Below are positions 1 through 10,266 of a DNA stretch of 64,000 nt, one piece after another. The translations under genes and the position numbers were made by a program. This DNA comes from Rhodospirillum rubrum ATCC 11170 (GTDB lineage Bacteria; Pseudomonadota; Alphaproteobacteria; Rhodospirillales; Rhodospirillaceae). The stretch lies in contig NC_007643.1 of the NCBI RefSeq assembly GCF_000013085.1, forward strand, positions 3,874,501-3,938,500, in the 5' to 3' direction. The notes beneath the pieces were generated by a model. That model was not told where the DNA came from, made no database searches, and saw only the letters and a list, made by a program, of their open reading frames with translations. Within the stretch, counting starts at the first letter, position 1; the number at the start of each line of letters is the position of its first letter.

Positions 1-863
1 AGCGGGGTCGCCGATCCGGGAATCGATTGCATGGGATCGGGCCAGACCTCGCCACCGCACCCCTGCTTGGGCGGGCTCCACCAGGCCAGATCGCGGGCCA
101 GCGGCACCACATCGCCCAGAACCACCAGGGCCGGCGGCGCGATGCCCAGGCGATCGCGCTCCGTCACCGCCTGGGCCAGGGTGGTGATATGGACCCTTTG
201 GGCGGCGGTGGTGGCGTCGGAGACGAAGGCGACCGGCGTTTCGCCCGACCGGCCATGCTCCATCAGCCGGGCGGCGATCACATCAAGGGTTTTGAGCGCC
301 ATGTAGAAAACCAGCACCGGCAAGCGGGCCAGGGCTTCCCAATCGAAGGTATCGGGAACCTCGCCGGTCGCCGCATGGCCGGTGACGAAGGTCACGGTGG
401 CATTGGTGTCGCGGGTGGTGGCGGGAATGCCGGCATAGGCCAGCCCGCCCACCCCGGCCGTCACCCCGGGGACGATGCGAAAGGGCACGCCGGCGGCGAC
501 CAGGGTCCGCGCCTCCTCGGCGCCGCGCCCGAAGACAAAGGGATCTCCGCCCTTGAGACGGACGACCCGCTTGCCGGCCCGTGCCAGATCGACCAGCCGG
601 GCCGAAATATCGGGCTGGCTATGCGAGGGGCGGCCGCCGCGTTTGCCCGCCGGGATCAACACGGCCTCCTCGCGCGCCAAGCCAAGGACCCGGCCGTCGA
701 TCAGGGCGTCGTGGACCACCACATCGGCCTCGGCCAGGGCATGGGCGGCCAGCACGGTCAGCAGGCCGGGATCGCCCGGACCGGCGCCAACCAGCCACAC
801 CCAGCCGGGTTCGACGGGAGGAAGGGCCAACCCGAGTCGGGAAAAGGCGAAAGACTGTTTCAT
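1..863 (-). CDS. cobA: Uroporphyrinogen-III C-methyltransferase (SUMT), 3' end outside window
   Basis: Adds two SAM-derived methyl groups (C2 and C7) to uroporphyrinogen III to give precorrin-2, the entry step to cobalamin and siroheme. Reading down from the ATG at 863 gives a tetrapyrrole-methylase fold: the SAM-binding VGAGPGDPGLLT near residue 26, the GGDPFVFGRGAEEA stretch near residue 105 and PGVTAG shortly after. About 287 residues are present and no stop is reached before base 1, so the C-terminus is missing; the family is usually 250-290 aa, so little is lost. It lies 55 bp downstream of the histidine kinase on the same strand and could be co-transcribed, though no functional link is evident. 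CobA rather than the multidomain CysG is indicated because there is no N-terminal dehydrogenase domain. Confidence 0.93.
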   Translation of the reverse strand, partial: MKQSFAFSRLGLALPPVEPGWVWLVGAGPGDPGLLTVLAAHALAEADVVVHDALIDGRVLGLAREEAVLIPAGKRGGRPSHSQPDISARLVDLARAGKRVVRLKGGDPFVFGRGAEEARTLVAAGVPFRIVPGVTAGVGGLAYAGIPATTRDTNATVTFVTGHAATGEVPDTFDWEALARLPVLVFYMALKTLDVIAARLMEHGRSGETPVAFVSDATTAAQRVHITTLAQAVTERDRLGIAPPALVVLGDVVPLARDLAWWSPPKQGCGGEVWPDPMQSIPGSATP

Positions 864-918
864 GGCGGCACGCTACACCGACGCGATGGTGAATTTCCAG
901 TGGCGGGTGACGGCTTTT

Positions 919-2466
919 TCACCCGCCCCCGTCGATAACAGGTCGGGGCGCGGAGCGGGTTCCTCGGCCGACCAGCCGATCCGGCTCCTCGGAGGGGGCG
1001 GCGGGAAGGGTGAAATGGAAGCGCGTGCCGACCCCGGGGGCGCTTTCGACGAAGATGGTGCCGCCGTGCTGTTCAACGATTCGCCGACAGATCGCCAGCC
1101 CAACCCCGGTGCCCGGATAGCGGTCGGCGCCATGGAGCCGGCGGAACAGGGCGAAGATCTGGGCACCGTGGACGGGGTCGAGGCCGATGCCATTATCGCT
1201 CAGGGTGAAGCACCACAGACCCGAGGCATCCAGGGTTTCGGCGGCCTTCAGGGTGACCTCGGGAACGACATCGGGGCGGCGGAACTTCAAGGCGTTGTCA
1301 AACAGGTTGACCATCACGTCGAACAAATCGCGCCGCCGCCCGAGAACGCTGGGAAGCGGGTCGATGCGGATGGTCGCGCCGCTGGCGGCGATCTCGTCGG
1401 CCAGGGCGGAAACGACCTCGCGCGCCAGATCGGCGGTGTCGACGACCTCGTGGAACTGGCCATCGCGACCGGCCCGGGCATAGATCAACAGATCCTGGAT
1501 AAGATCGCGCATCCGCCGGGCGCCGGTGATGGCGAAGATCATATGGTCGCGGGCCGGCCCGTCCAGGGCGTCGCCCAGATGGCGTTCAAGAAGCTGACAA
1601 TGGCTGACCACGGCGCGCACCGGTTCTTGAAGGTCATGGGCGGCGATCTCGGCGAAATGCTGCAGCTCGCGGTTCGAGGCGGTCAATTCGACCACCGAGG
1701 CCCGCAAAGCGTCCTCGGCGCGCTGGCGCCGGGTGATATCGGAGACGACGCCGATCAAGCCGCGCACCGTGGGATCGCCCGGTTCGCGATAGGGCGAGGC
1801 GGTGATCGAGATCAGCTTGTGGCGCCCCGAGACGTCGTGTTCCATCGCCTCCCACACCCGCGTCCGCCCCTCGCGCAGCACAAGGGCCTCTTCGGCGCGG
1901 TGGCGGTCGTAATTCTCGCTGCGCAGAACCTGCTCCATCCGCTGACCGAGGATTTCGGCGCGGCTGCGGCCCGAGGCGGTTTCGAAAGCCAGATTGCAGC
2001 CCTGATAGCGGTCCTCGCGGTCTTTCAGGAAAACCGGCAGGGGGATGGCGTCAAGCAGGGTCTGCTGGAAACGGCGCTGGCGGTCCATCTCGGCGTCGGC
2101 CCGCTCGCTTTGGGTGATATCCTTGGCCGCGCCGCGCCAGCCCTGGCGGTCGCCGCTTTGCGCATCGAACAGCGGAACGGCGCTGATCAGCAGAACGCGC
2201 GGCGAGCCGTCGCTGTGGCGGGCCTCGAAGCGCTGCTCGCGGAAGGGCCGCGGATCGCTTTTGAAGAACGGCGGGTCGCCCGAGGCCGCAAGTTCGGCGA
2301 AGGGGTGGCCGATCAGGGCCCGGGCCGGATATCCGAGGATTTCAAAAACCCGGTCGGAAGCGTAGGTCAGAAGGCCGGCGGAATCGGTCTCCCAGATCCA
2401 GTCGGAAACCAGACGGGTCAAGTCGTAGAGACGTTGCAGGGCCAGACCGACGGGCTCGCCGCTCAT
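919..2466 (-). CDS. PAS-domain sensor histidine kinase
   Basis: A 515-residue soluble sensor kinase. Two PAS domains (about residues 15-120 and 130-250; the first contains YASDRVFEILGY) are followed by a HisKA region with the phospho-acceptor His277 in FAEIAAHDLQEPVRAV, the HDLQEP variant typical of phytochrome-like kinases. The ATPase domain has an N-box at LFDNALKF (Asn391), DNGIGL at about 424 and GTGVGLAIC at about 452. I see no transmembrane helix, so the signal is probably cytoplasmic (redox, light or a small molecule through PAS). There is no receiver domain and no adjacent response regulator, so it is an orphan kinase. Its ATG lies 3 bp after the stop of the DUF2336 gene, so the two are almost certainly translated from one mRNA. 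Confidence 0.88.
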   Translation of the reverse strand: MSGEPVGLALQRLYDLTRLVSDWIWETDSAGLLTYASDRVFEILGYPARALIGHPFAELAASGDPPFFKSDPRPFREQRFEARHSDGSPRVLLISAVPLFDAQSGDRQGWRGAAKDITQSERADAEMDRQRRFQQTLLDAIPLPVFLKDREDRYQGCNLAFETASGRSRAEILGQRMEQVLRSENYDRHRAEEALVLREGRTRVWEAMEHDVSGRHKLISITASPYREPGDPTVRGLIGVVSDITRRQRAEDALRASVVELTASNRELQHFAEIAAHDLQEPVRAVVSHCQLLERHLGDALDGPARDHMIFAITGARRMRDLIQDLLIYARAGRDGQFHEVVDTADLAREVVSALADEIAASGATIRIDPLPSVLGRRRDLFDVMVNLFDNALKFRRPDVVPEVTLKAAETLDASGLWCFTLSDNGIGLDPVHGAQIFALFRRLHGADRYPGTGVGLAICRRIVEQHGGTIFVESAPGVGTRFHFTLPAAPSEEPDRLVGRGTRSAPRPVIDGGG

Positions 2467-2469
2467 CGC

Positions 2470-3699
2470 CTAGCTTTCCTTGGGTTGCCGCCGAAAAGGA
2501 CGGGAAGAGGCCGGGCGGCCGAAGACCAGGGTGGGGGCGCTGGCCTCGCTTTCAAGCGACAGCAGGGCCTTGAGATAATCCTGGTCGCGCTGCCAGCGAC
2601 GAAGCACGCGCCGGGCATCCTCAAGGGCGATGCGATCGAAGATCTCCATCACCTGGACGTGAGTCTCGCGCAGGCTGCTGACCCCGGTCGGCCGGGCCTG
2701 ACGCGACAGCAAGAACAGCACCGAGAAATCCTCGCGCGCGAAATCCAGGGCCTTGCAGGCGATCGCCAGCCCTTCGCCGCCCGGCTCGAACAACATGCGC
2801 TGGACCAGGGCCGGACGCATGCCGCTCATCCGGGCGAAAAGTTCGATGAACAGGGCGACCTCGCCGTCGTGCAGACTGCTGATCAGCAGTTCGACATTGA
2901 TATCGCCCTTGCGGAACAGCGTATCGGCCAGAACGGCGGCGGGTTGGGGGCCGCGTTCATCGAGCGTGGTCTCGATGCCGTCATGGGCGGCTTTTTCCAG
3001 AAGATCATCGACGCTGTCGGGGTCGAGATCGAACTGGGTGACGATATATTTGCGCAAGGCGGCCGAGACCCACATGAACATGCGCTTGGCCACATCGGGC
3101 GGCAGATCGCGCCGGCGCAGGATCGGCTCCTGAAAGGTGTCGACCCGGCGCGATTGCTCGACCAGATAATCCATGGTCGCCGCCGAAATGCGGGCGTCGG
3201 GGTTGCGCAAAAGTTCGGTGATGACGGTGGCGTCGCCGCTTTGCACCAGGGCGGCGGAAACCTGGGGGCTGACCTCGAAGCGCACGGCGATGGCCAATTG
3301 ATGCTCGAAGGTGCGGTTGCGGATGACCTCGATCAGATCGGCATCCTGAAGAACCCGGCTTTGGCTGAGAATGGGAAACGAGATATCGATATCTTCATTG
3401 GCCAGGAAGCTGATCAGCGCGTGGGGCGCGTCGGTGCGTTCGGCCAGCTCGCTGCTGATCCGTTTGCGGACCGAATGCTCGATCTCGCGCAAAACCCGCT
3501 TGAGGATATCGACCATCAGCGTCCGCTCGCGCTCGGTCAGCACCCGGCCCCGGGCCGAAAAAAGGTCGACCATCGCCTCGGCGAGACGGTTGCGGCTGCT
3601 GACCGTCTTTTCGCGGGCCATCTTAAGCAACGCCTCGGCATCGATCGGCTGGCTTGGAGCGCCGTCTTCTTCCGGCTTTGGTTCGCCGTTGTCACTCAT
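2470..3699 (-). CDS. DUF2336 family protein
   Basis: A 409-residue soluble, mostly helical protein. The DUF2336 family is largely alphaproteobacterial and has no established biochemical role. Repeated helix pairs with conserved LLRNPDA and SFLANEDIDISFPIL segments are visible. The open frame runs 144 codons further upstream to 4131, but that extension is low-complexity, Arg/Ser/Pro-rich and overlaps lepA on the other strand. I therefore start at the ATG at 3699 (MSDNGEPKPEED), where an ordinary acidic N-terminus begins. It is the first gene of a tight pair with the histidine kinase. This makes it a plausible partner or output of that kinase, which is an inference from coupling only. Confidence 0.8.
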   Translation of the reverse strand: MSDNGEPKPEEDGAPSQPIDAEALLKMAREKTVSSRNRLAEAMVDLFSARGRVLTERERTLMVDILKRVLREIEHSVRKRISSELAERTDAPHALISFLANEDIDISFPILSQSRVLQDADLIEVIRNRTFEHQLAIAVRFEVSPQVSAALVQSGDATVITELLRNPDARISAATMDYLVEQSRRVDTFQEPILRRRDLPPDVAKRMFMWVSAALRKYIVTQFDLDPDSVDDLLEKAAHDGIETTLDERGPQPAAVLADTLFRKGDINVELLISSLHDGEVALFIELFARMSGMRPALVQRMLFEPGGEGLAIACKALDFAREDFSVLFLLSRQARPTGVSSLRETHVQVMEIFDRIALEDARRVLRRWQRDQDYLKALLSLESEASAPTLVFGRPASSRPFRRQPKES

Positions 3700-3958
3700 T
3701 TCGGTGTTATCCCCGGGTCCGATCCTTCCCGAACGGCGGGAGGGAACCGCTGGCCTTGACGACCTGATTGGCTCGATGTTTTCGGAAGTATAAGCTTTCC
3801 AGTCAAGCGCGCCACCCACCCGAGGCCAAGTTCTTCGACGCGGGTTGGGAGAGGCCTCGGCGACACCGGCTTTTTGGTTCTGTTGAACCGGGGGCGGTTT
3901 GGCCCTATGGTCTCGCCCTTCCGGGCGCCTGCCGCGCCGTTCCAGCCCCAGGCGAGAG

Positions 3959-5764
3959 ATGAGCGATCTGTCCCACATCCGCAATTTCGCGATCATCGCG
4001 CACATCGACCACGGCAAATCCACCCTTGCCGACCGTCTGATCCAGACCTGTGGCGGAGTCGAGGCGCGCGACATGAAGGAGCAGCTCCTCGATTCGATGG
4101 ATCTGGAGCGCGAACGCGGCATCACCATCAAGGCGCAGACCGTGCGCCTGCATTACACCGCCAAAAGCGATGGCCGCACCTATCAGCTCAATCTGATGGA
4201 CACGCCGGGCCATGTCGACTTCGCCTATGAGGTTTCGCGCTCGCTCGCGGCCTGCGAAGGCTCGCTGCTGGTCGTCGACGCCAGCCAGGGGGTCGAGGCC
4301 CAGACCCTGGCCAATGTCTATCAGGCGATCGACGCCGGCCACGAGATCATCCCGGTTCTGAACAAGATCGACCTGCCCGCCGCCGAACCCGAGCGGATCA
4401 AGCAGCAGATCGAGGACGTGATCGGTCTTGATACCTCGGACGCCGTCGGCATTTCGGCCAAGACCGGCCTCAATATCGATCAGGTGCTGGAAGCCCTGGT
4501 GTTGCGCCTGCCGCCGCCGACCGGCGATGTCGACGCCCCGACCCAGGCACTTCTGGTTGATTCGTGGTACGATTCCTATCTGGGCGTCGTCATCCTGGTG
4601 CGCGTGCGCCACGGCGTGCTGCGCAAGGGCATGAAGATGCTGATGATGGCCACCGGGGCCGTCCATCCCATCGACAAGGTCGGCGTTTTCACCCCGAAGA
4701 TGCTGGAAACCGACTCGCTGTCAGCCGGCGAAATGGGCTTCGTCATGGCCGGCATCAAAAGCGTGGCCGACTGCCAGATCGGCGACACCATCACCGATGA
4801 CCGGGCCCCCGCCGCCGAGGCCCTGCCCGGCTTCAAGGCGTCGATTCCGGTGGTGTGGTGCGGCCTGTTCCCCGTCGACAGCAGCGATTTCGAGGTGCTG
4901 CGCGAAAGCCTGGCCAAATTGCGCCTCAATGACAGCAGTTTCGAGTTCCAGGCCGAAAGCAGCGCCGCCCTTGGCTTCGGCTTCCGCTGCGGGTTCCTGG
5001 GGCTGCTCCATATGGAGATCATCCAGGAGCGGCTGGAACGCGAATTCGGCCTTGATCTGATCACCACCGCGCCCAGCGTCGTCTATCGCATGCATATGAC
5101 CGACGGCACCTTGCTGGAACTGCACAATCCCGCCGATATGCCCGATCCGGTGCGCCTGGATTTCGTCGAGGAGCCCTGGGTCAAGGCGACGATCATGGTG
5201 CCCGATGAATATCTGGGCCAGATCCTGGCCCTGTGCACCGAGCGGCGCGGCATCCAGATGGATCTGACCTATGCCGGGTCGCGGGCGATGGCCGTTTACA
5301 AGCTGCCGCTCAACGAGATCGTCTTTGATTTCTATGACCGGCTGAAATCGATCAGCCGGGGCTATGCCAGCTTCGATTACGAGGTGGCCGATTATGCCGA
5401 AAGCGATCTGGTCAAGGTGTCGATCCTGGTCAACAACGAGCCGGTCGACGCCCTGGCCTTCATCGCCCACCGCACCCAGGCCGATTTCCGCGGGCGCCAG
5501 ATCTGCGGCCGTCTCAAGGACCTGATCCCCCGTCACCTGTTCAAGGTGCCGATCCAGGCGGCCATCGGCGGCCGGGTCATCGCCCGCGAGACCATCGCCG
5601 CCATGCGCAAGGACGTCACCGCCAAGTGTTATGGCGGCGACATCACCCGCAAGAAAAAGCTGCTGGAGAAGCAGAAAGAGGGCAAGAAGAAGATGCGCCA
5701 GTTCGGCAAGGTGGAAATTCCCCAATCCGCCTTCATCAACGCCTTGCGCATGAGCGACGATTGA
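3959..5764 (+). CDS. lepA: Elongation factor 4 (ribosomal back-translocating GTPase LepA)
   Basis: A translational GTPase that binds stalled or post-translocation ribosomes and promotes reverse translocation. The 601-residue length matches the family. G-motifs are intact: AHIDHGKST (residues 14-22), DTPGH (81-85) and NKID (135-138). The C-terminus carries the lysine-rich [20 protein letters not shown] characteristic of LepA. A start 20 codons earlier is open, but the ATG at 3959 gives the canonical N-terminus [20 protein letters not shown]. The 259-bp gap to the divergent DUF2336 gene should hold its promoter; a TATAAG at 3789-3794 is the only -10-like hexamer I noticed, without a convincing -35. 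Confidence 0.97.
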   Translation: MSDLSHIRNFAIIAHIDHGKSTLADRLIQTCGGVEARDMKEQLLDSMDLERERGITIKAQTVRLHYTAKSDGRTYQLNLMDTPGHVDFAYEVSRSLAACEGSLLVVDASQGVEAQTLANVYQAIDAGHEIIPVLNKIDLPAAEPERIKQQIEDVIGLDTSDAVGISAKTGLNIDQVLEALVLRLPPPTGDVDAPTQALLVDSWYDSYLGVVILVRVRHGVLRKGMKMLMMATGAVHPIDKVGVFTPKMLETDSLSAGEMGFVMAGIKSVADCQIGDTITDDRAPAAEALPGFKASIPVVWCGLFPVDSSDFEVLRESLAKLRLNDSSFEFQAESSAALGFGFRCGFLGLLHMEIIQERLEREFGLDLITTAPSVVYRMHMTDGTLLELHNPADMPDPVRLDFVEEPWVKATIMVPDEYLGQILALCTERRGIQMDLTYAGSRAMAVYKLPLNEIVFDFYDRLKSISRGYASFDYEVADYAESDLVKVSILVNNEPVDALAFIAHRTQADFRGRQICGRLKDLIPRHLFKVPIQAAIGGRVIARETIAAMRKDVTAKCYGGDITRKKKLLEKQKEGKKKMRQFGKVEIPQSAFINALRMSDD

Positions 5765-5862
5765 GGAGCCGGGGCCGGGCGGAGCCCCTCCGCAAGGCCC
5801 CGCCGGCCCCACGTCCGCCGTCCCCCTCTGGACAGCGCCACCGGAAACGCCGAGGGTAGGCC

Positions 5863-8800
5863 ATGCACCTTCTCGCCGCACAGCCCGGTCGGGTTTCCGA
5901 TGGCTCGGATGCGGTGGACCTGGGGCAGGATCCCGCCGATATCCTGTTCCTTTCCGCCGCCGACACGGAGATAGCCTGCCTCGCCGCCGCCCGCGCGGCC
6001 TGGGCGGAGGCGCCAAGCCTGCGCGCGGCCAATCTCACCCGCCTTGGTCATCCGATGAGCGTCGATCTGTGGATCGACGATCTGGCCTCGCGGGCCAAGC
6101 TGGTGGTGGTGCGGCTGCTTGGCGGCCGCGGCTATTGGCCCCATGGTGTCGATAGTCTGGCCGATCTGGCGCGCACGCGCGGGCTGACCCTGGCCCTGCT
6201 GCCCGGCGATGCCAATCCCGATGTCGAACTGGCCCGGCTGTCGACCCTGCCGCGCGAGACCCTGCACCGCCTGTGGCGCTATTGGGTGGAAGGCGGCATC
6301 GACAACGCCGGGCAGTTCCTGCGCTGCTGCGCCGAGTTGATCGGCCGCCCCACCCCCTGGCGCGACCCGGTTCCCTTGCCGGTGGCCGGCCTTCTGGGCG
6401 ACGAGCCCGATGCCGCCGATGGGCGGAGCGGGGTCGCCCTGGTTTTTTACCGCGCCCTGGTTCAGGCGGGGGATCTGGCGCCGATCACCGCGCTGCGGGC
6501 GGCGCTGGAGGCGCGCGGGCTGCGGGTGGTCGCGCTCTATTGCACCAGCTTGAAAGATCCGCTGGCGGCGGCGACCGTGGAAACCGTGCTGCTGCGCCAG
6601 AGCCCGGCCGTGATCATCAATTTCACCGGCTTCGCCGTCTCGGCCCCCGGGGCGCCGCGCGTCTCGCCGCTGGCCGGACCCGATGCCCCGGTGCTGCAGG
6701 CGATCTTGGCCGCCAGCGACGAGATCGGCTGGCGCCAGCTCGCCAACGGGCTGATCGCCCGCGATATCGCCATGAACGTCGCCCTGCCCGAGGTCGATGG
6801 CCGGATCCTGTCGCGGGCGATTTCCTTCAAGGCCCTGGACGAGCGCGACGAGGCGCTGCAAACCACCCTCACCCGCCATCGTCCGGTCGCCGACCGCGTC
6901 GATTTCGTCGCCGCCCTGGCCGCCAATTGGGCGCGGCTGCGCGCCACGGCACCGGGCGAGCGGCGGGTTGCCCTGATCCTGGCCAATTATCCCAATCGCG
7001 ACGGACGGGTCGGCAATGGGGTGGGCCTTGATACCCCAGCGGCCACCGTGCGGGTGCTGCGCGCCCTGGAGGCCGCCGGCTATGGGGTCGAAGGCGCTCC
7101 GGGCGATGGCGCGGGGCTGATGGAGCGGCTGCTGCGCCAGGGACCGACCAATGCCCTGGGCAGCGCCGGCCGCAGCGGAGGGGGAGTCCTGCTGCCTTTG
7201 GCTGCCTATCAGGCCTTTCTCGCCGCCCTTCCCGGACAGGCCGGCCACAAGGTCACCGAGCGCTGGGGCCGTCCCGAGGAGGATCCCTTCTATGTCGCCG
7301 GGCGCGGCGGCTTCGTTTTGCCGCTGGCGGTGATGGGGCGGGTGGTGGTCGGCATCCAGCCGGCGCGCGGCTATAACCTTGATCCGGTCGCCAGCTATCA
7401 CGATCCGGCGCTGCCGCCGCCCCACGGCTATCTGGCCTTCCATGCCTGGCTGCGCGCCAGTTTCGATGTCCATGCCATCGTCCATATGGGCAAGCACGGC
7501 AATCTGGAATGGCTGCCCGGCAAGGCGGTGGCCCTGTCGCAGGACTGCTTCCCCGAAGCCGCCCTCGGGCCCTTGCCCCATCTCTATCCCTTCATCGTCA
7601 ATGATCCGGGCGAAGGCACCCAGGCCAAGCGGCGCTCGCAGGCCGTTATCATCGATCACCTGACGCCGCCGCTGACCCGGGCGGAAACCTATGGCGTGCT
7701 GCGCGACCTTGAACGCCTTGTCGATGAGTTCTACGAGGCCGCCAGCATCGATCCCCGGCGCCTGGGCGTGCTCAAGCGCGCCATCCTTGATCTGGCGGAA
7801 AACGCCGGGCTGCTTGCCGATCTTGGTCTGGGCAAGGGCATCAACGACGAGGATGCGCTGAGCGCCCTTGATAACCACCTGTGCGATCTCAAGGAAATGC
7901 AGATCCGCGACGGATTGCATGTTTTTGGCGACTCGCCGGTCGGCCGCCTGCGCACCGATCTGCTGGTCGCCCTGGCCCGCGGTCCGCGCGGCGCCGGGGC
8001 TGCCAACGAAAGCCTGACCCGGGCCCTGGCCCGCGATCTCGGGCTTGGCGCCTTCGATCCCTTGGCCGCCACCCTGGCCGAGCCCTGGCAGGGACCGCGC
8101 CCCGACGCCCTGGCCGATCAGGTCGAGGATCCCTGGCGCACCGCCGGCGATACGGTGGAGCGGCTGGAATATCTGGCCAGCGCCCTGGTCAGCGGCGCCC
8201 GTCCGGCCGATCCGGCGTGGCCACGCACCGCCGCCGTGCTTGATACGGTGTTTACCACCCTGGGCCCGGCGGTCGACGCCTGCGGCCCGGCCGAGATCGC
8301 CGGCTTGCTCAGCGGTCTGGATGGCCGCTTCGTTGACCCCGGCCCCTCGGGGGCGCCGTCGCGCGGCCGCCCCGATGTGCTGCCGACGGGGCGCAATTTC
8401 TATTCGGTCGACAACCGCACGGTGCCGACTCCGGCGGCTTGGACGCTGGGCTGGAAGGCGGCCAATCTGCTGCTCGAGCGTCATTTGCAAGATCACGGCG
8501 ATTGGCCGCGCTCGCTGGTGCTGACCGCCTGGGGCACCTCGACCATGCGCACCGGCGGCGATGACATCGCCCAGACCCTGGCCCTGATGGGGGTGCAGAC
8601 CACCTGGGATCCGATGACGCGCCGGGTCACCGGCTTTGAAATCATGCCGCTATCGGTGCTTGACCGCCCGCGCGTCGATGTCACCTTGCGCATCAGCGGC
8701 TTTTTCCGCGACGCCTTTCCCGGTCTGGTCGATCTGGTCGATTCGGCCGCCCGCGCCGTCGCCGCCCAGGATGACGAGCCCGCCGATCTCAATCCCTTGG

Positions 8801-9585
8801 CCCAACGGGTGCGCGAAGAGACCCAGCAGATGGTGCGCTCAGGGATCGAGCCCGCCTTAGCCCGGCGCCGCGCCGGCCATCGGGTGTTTGGCGCCCGGCC
8901 GGGGGCCTATGGCGCCGGGCTGCAGGCGCTGATCGACGAACGCGGCTGGGAAACCGATGCGGATCTGGCGCGCGCCTATATCGCCTGGGGCGGCTACGCC
9001 TATGGTGACGGCGCCGCCGGCGACGCCGCCCATGGCCAGTTCCAGCGCCGCTTGGCCGCCGCCGAGGCGGTGGTGCAGAACCAGGACAACCGCGAGCACG
9101 ACCTGCTCGATTCCGATGATTATTACCAGTTCGAAGGCGGCGCGGCGGCGGCGGTGCGGGTGCTGTCGGGCAACCAGCCGGCGATCTATCACGGCGACAC
9201 CTCGCGCACCGACAGCCCGCGCATCCGCACCCTGACCGAGGAGATCGCCCGCGTCGTCCGCGCCCGGGTGGTCAATCCCAAATGGATCCGCGGCGCCATG
9301 CGCCATGGCTATAAGGGCGCCTTCGAAATGGCGGCGACGGTCGATTACCTGTTCGCCTTCGCCGCCACCGCCCGCGTGGTCAAGGACCACCAGTTCGATC
9401 TGGTCGCCGAGGCCTATCTGCTTGATCCCGAGGTGCGGGGGTTCCTGCGCGCCGTCAATCCCGACGCCCTGGCCGAGATGGCCCGGCGCCTGCGCGAGGC
9501 CCTCGATCGCGGGCTGTGGCGCAGTCGGCGCAATGACATGGGCGCGGTGCTAGCGGCCCTGGCCGAAGGCCAAGAGCCCAGCTAG
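5863..9585 (+). CDS. cobN: Cobaltochelatase subunit CobN
   Basis: The large subunit of the ATP-dependent aerobic cobaltochelatase CobNST, which inserts Co(II) into hydrogenobyrinate a,c-diamide. The 1240 residues fit the CobN/magnesium-chelatase-H family, and the hallmark HMGKHGNLEWLPGKA lies near residue 541. The PSYHDPALPPPHGYLAF region just before it and the NPKWIRGAMRHGYKGAFEMA block near the C-terminus are also family-typical. The 98-bp gap after lepA is GC-rich with no obvious cobalamin riboswitch. cobO follows 33 bp later, making a cobN-cobO unit. The partner AAA+ subunits CobS and CobT are not in this window. BchH is excluded because it resembles CobN less closely at the HGNLEW region and would sit with bch genes. 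Confidence 0.95.
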   Translation: MHLLAAQPGRVSDGSDAVDLGQDPADILFLSAADTEIACLAAARAAWAEAPSLRAANLTRLGHPMSVDLWIDDLASRAKLVVVRLLGGRGYWPHGVDSLADLARTRGLTLALLPGDANPDVELARLSTLPRETLHRLWRYWVEGGIDNAGQFLRCCAELIGRPTPWRDPVPLPVAGLLGDEPDAADGRSGVALVFYRALVQAGDLAPITALRAALEARGLRVVALYCTSLKDPLAAATVETVLLRQSPAVIINFTGFAVSAPGAPRVSPLAGPDAPVLQAILAASDEIGWRQLANGLIARDIAMNVALPEVDGRILSRAISFKALDERDEALQTTLTRHRPVADRVDFVAALAANWARLRATAPGERRVALILANYPNRDGRVGNGVGLDTPAATVRVLRALEAAGYGVEGAPGDGAGLMERLLRQGPTNALGSAGRSGGGVLLPLAAYQAFLAALPGQAGHKVTERWGRPEEDPFYVAGRGGFVLPLAVMGRVVVGIQPARGYNLDPVASYHDPALPPPHGYLAFHAWLRASFDVHAIVHMGKHGNLEWLPGKAVALSQDCFPEAALGPLPHLYPFIVNDPGEGTQAKRRSQAVIIDHLTPPLTRAETYGVLRDLERLVDEFYEAASIDPRRLGVLKRAILDLAENAGLLADLGLGKGINDEDALSALDNHLCDLKEMQIRDGLHVFGDSPVGRLRTDLLVALARGPRGAGAANESLTRALARDLGLGAFDPLAATLAEPWQGPRPDALADQVEDPWRTAGDTVERLEYLASALVSGARPADPAWPRTAAVLDTVFTTLGPAVDACGPAEIAGLLSGLDGRFVDPGPSGAPSRGRPDVLPTGRNFYSVDNRTVPTPAAWTLGWKAANLLLERHLQDHGDWPRSLVLTAWGTSTMRTGGDDIAQTLALMGVQTTWDPMTRRVTGFEIMPLSVLDRPRVDVTLRISGFFRDAFPGLVDLVDSAARAVAAQDDEPADLNPLAQRVREETQQMVRSGIEPALARRRAGHRVFGARPGAYGAGLQALIDERGWETDADLARAYIAWGGYAYGDGAAGDAAHGQFQRRLAAAEAVVQNQDNREHDLLDSDDYYQFEGGAAAAVRVLSGNQPAIYHGDTSRTDSPRIRTLTEEIARVVRARVVNPKWIRGAMRHGYKGAFEMAATVDYLFAFAATARVVKDHQFDLVAEAYLLDPEVRGFLRAVNPDALAEMARRLREALDRGLWRSRRNDMGAVLAALAEGQEPS

Positions 9586-9618
9586 GATATTACCGATCCT
9601 TCTCTGGAAAGGCTGCCG

Positions 9619-10266
9619 ATGTCCGACGATCAGATCCCGCTTGCCGACCCGCCCTTCGATGCCGCCGAGAGCGACGATGCCCGCCACCGCGAGCGCATGG
9701 CCAAGAAGAAGGTCGTCCGCGACCGCATGCTGGCGAGCAAGGCGACCGCCAAGGGATTGCTGGTCGTTCATACCGGCACCGGCAAGGGCAAATCGACCGC
9801 CGCCTTCGGCATGGTCCTGCGCTGCATCGGCCACGGCTTTCCCGTCGCCATCGTCCAGTTCGTCAAAGGCGCCAAGACCACCGCCGAGCGCGATTTTCTG
9901 GAAGGCTTCCCCGATCTGGTCACCATCCGCGCCATGGGCGAGGGCTTCACCTGGGAAACCCAGGACCGCGAGCGCGATATCGCCAGCGCCCGCAAGGCCT
10001 GGGAGGTCGCCAAGGGCTTCCTCGCCGACCCGACCCTGCATATGGTGGTGCTCGACGAGATCAATATCGTGCTGCGCTATGGCTATCTGGAGGTCGCCGA
10101 GGTGATCGACGCCGTCACCGCCCGCCCCGCCGGCCAGCACGCGGTGCTGACCGGGCGCAACGCTCCCGAGGCGCTGATCGAGGCCGCCGATCTGGTGACC
10201 GAGATGAAGATGATCAAACACCCCTTCCGCGCCGGCATCGGCCCCCAGCCGGGGGTGGAGTTTTAA
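9619..10266 (+). CDS. cobO: Cob(I)yrinic acid a,c-diamide adenosyltransferase
   Basis: Transfers the 5'-deoxyadenosyl group of ATP to reduced cobalt, forming the Co-C bond of coenzyme B12. The protein has 215 residues with a P-loop variant HTGTGKGKSTAAFG starting at residue 51 and the VVLDEINIVLRYGYL block near 144-156, both diagnostic of the CobO/BtuR/CobA(Salmonella) fold. An N-terminal charged extension of about 45 residues precedes the ATPase core, as in other CobO proteins. It directly follows cobN, so metal insertion and adenosylation are co-expressed. Its last four bases overlap the end of the convergent LysR gene. Confidence 0.95.
   Translation: MSDDQIPLADPPFDAAESDDARHRERMAKKKVVRDRMLASKATAKGLLVVHTGTGKGKSTAAFGMVLRCIGHGFPVAIVQFVKGAKTTAERDFLEGFPDLVTIRAMGEGFTWETQDRERDIASARKAWEVAKGFLADPTLHMVVLDEINIVLRYGYLEVAEVIDAVTARPAGQHAVLTGRNAPEALIEAADLVTEMKMIKHPFRAGIGPQPGVEF

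Noticed and set aside
475-3759. A 1094-codon open frame on the plus strand
   Set aside because: It is exactly antisense to the histidine kinase and DUF2336 genes, whose protein motifs are unambiguous. Long open antisense frames are expected at this GC content, and the translation shows only low-complexity Gly/Ala/Arg composition.
5765-5862. GC-rich inverted pieces between lepA and cobN as a terminator
   Set aside because: Short G/C stretches can pair, but there is no T-run and the arms are imperfect. It is not distinguishable from background in this GC-rich DNA.
5629-8496. A 955-codon open frame on the minus strand over lepA/cobN
   Set aside because: Antisense to clear lepA and cobN sequence. 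The product is Gln/Gly/Arg-rich and has no recognisable domain or ribosome-binding site.
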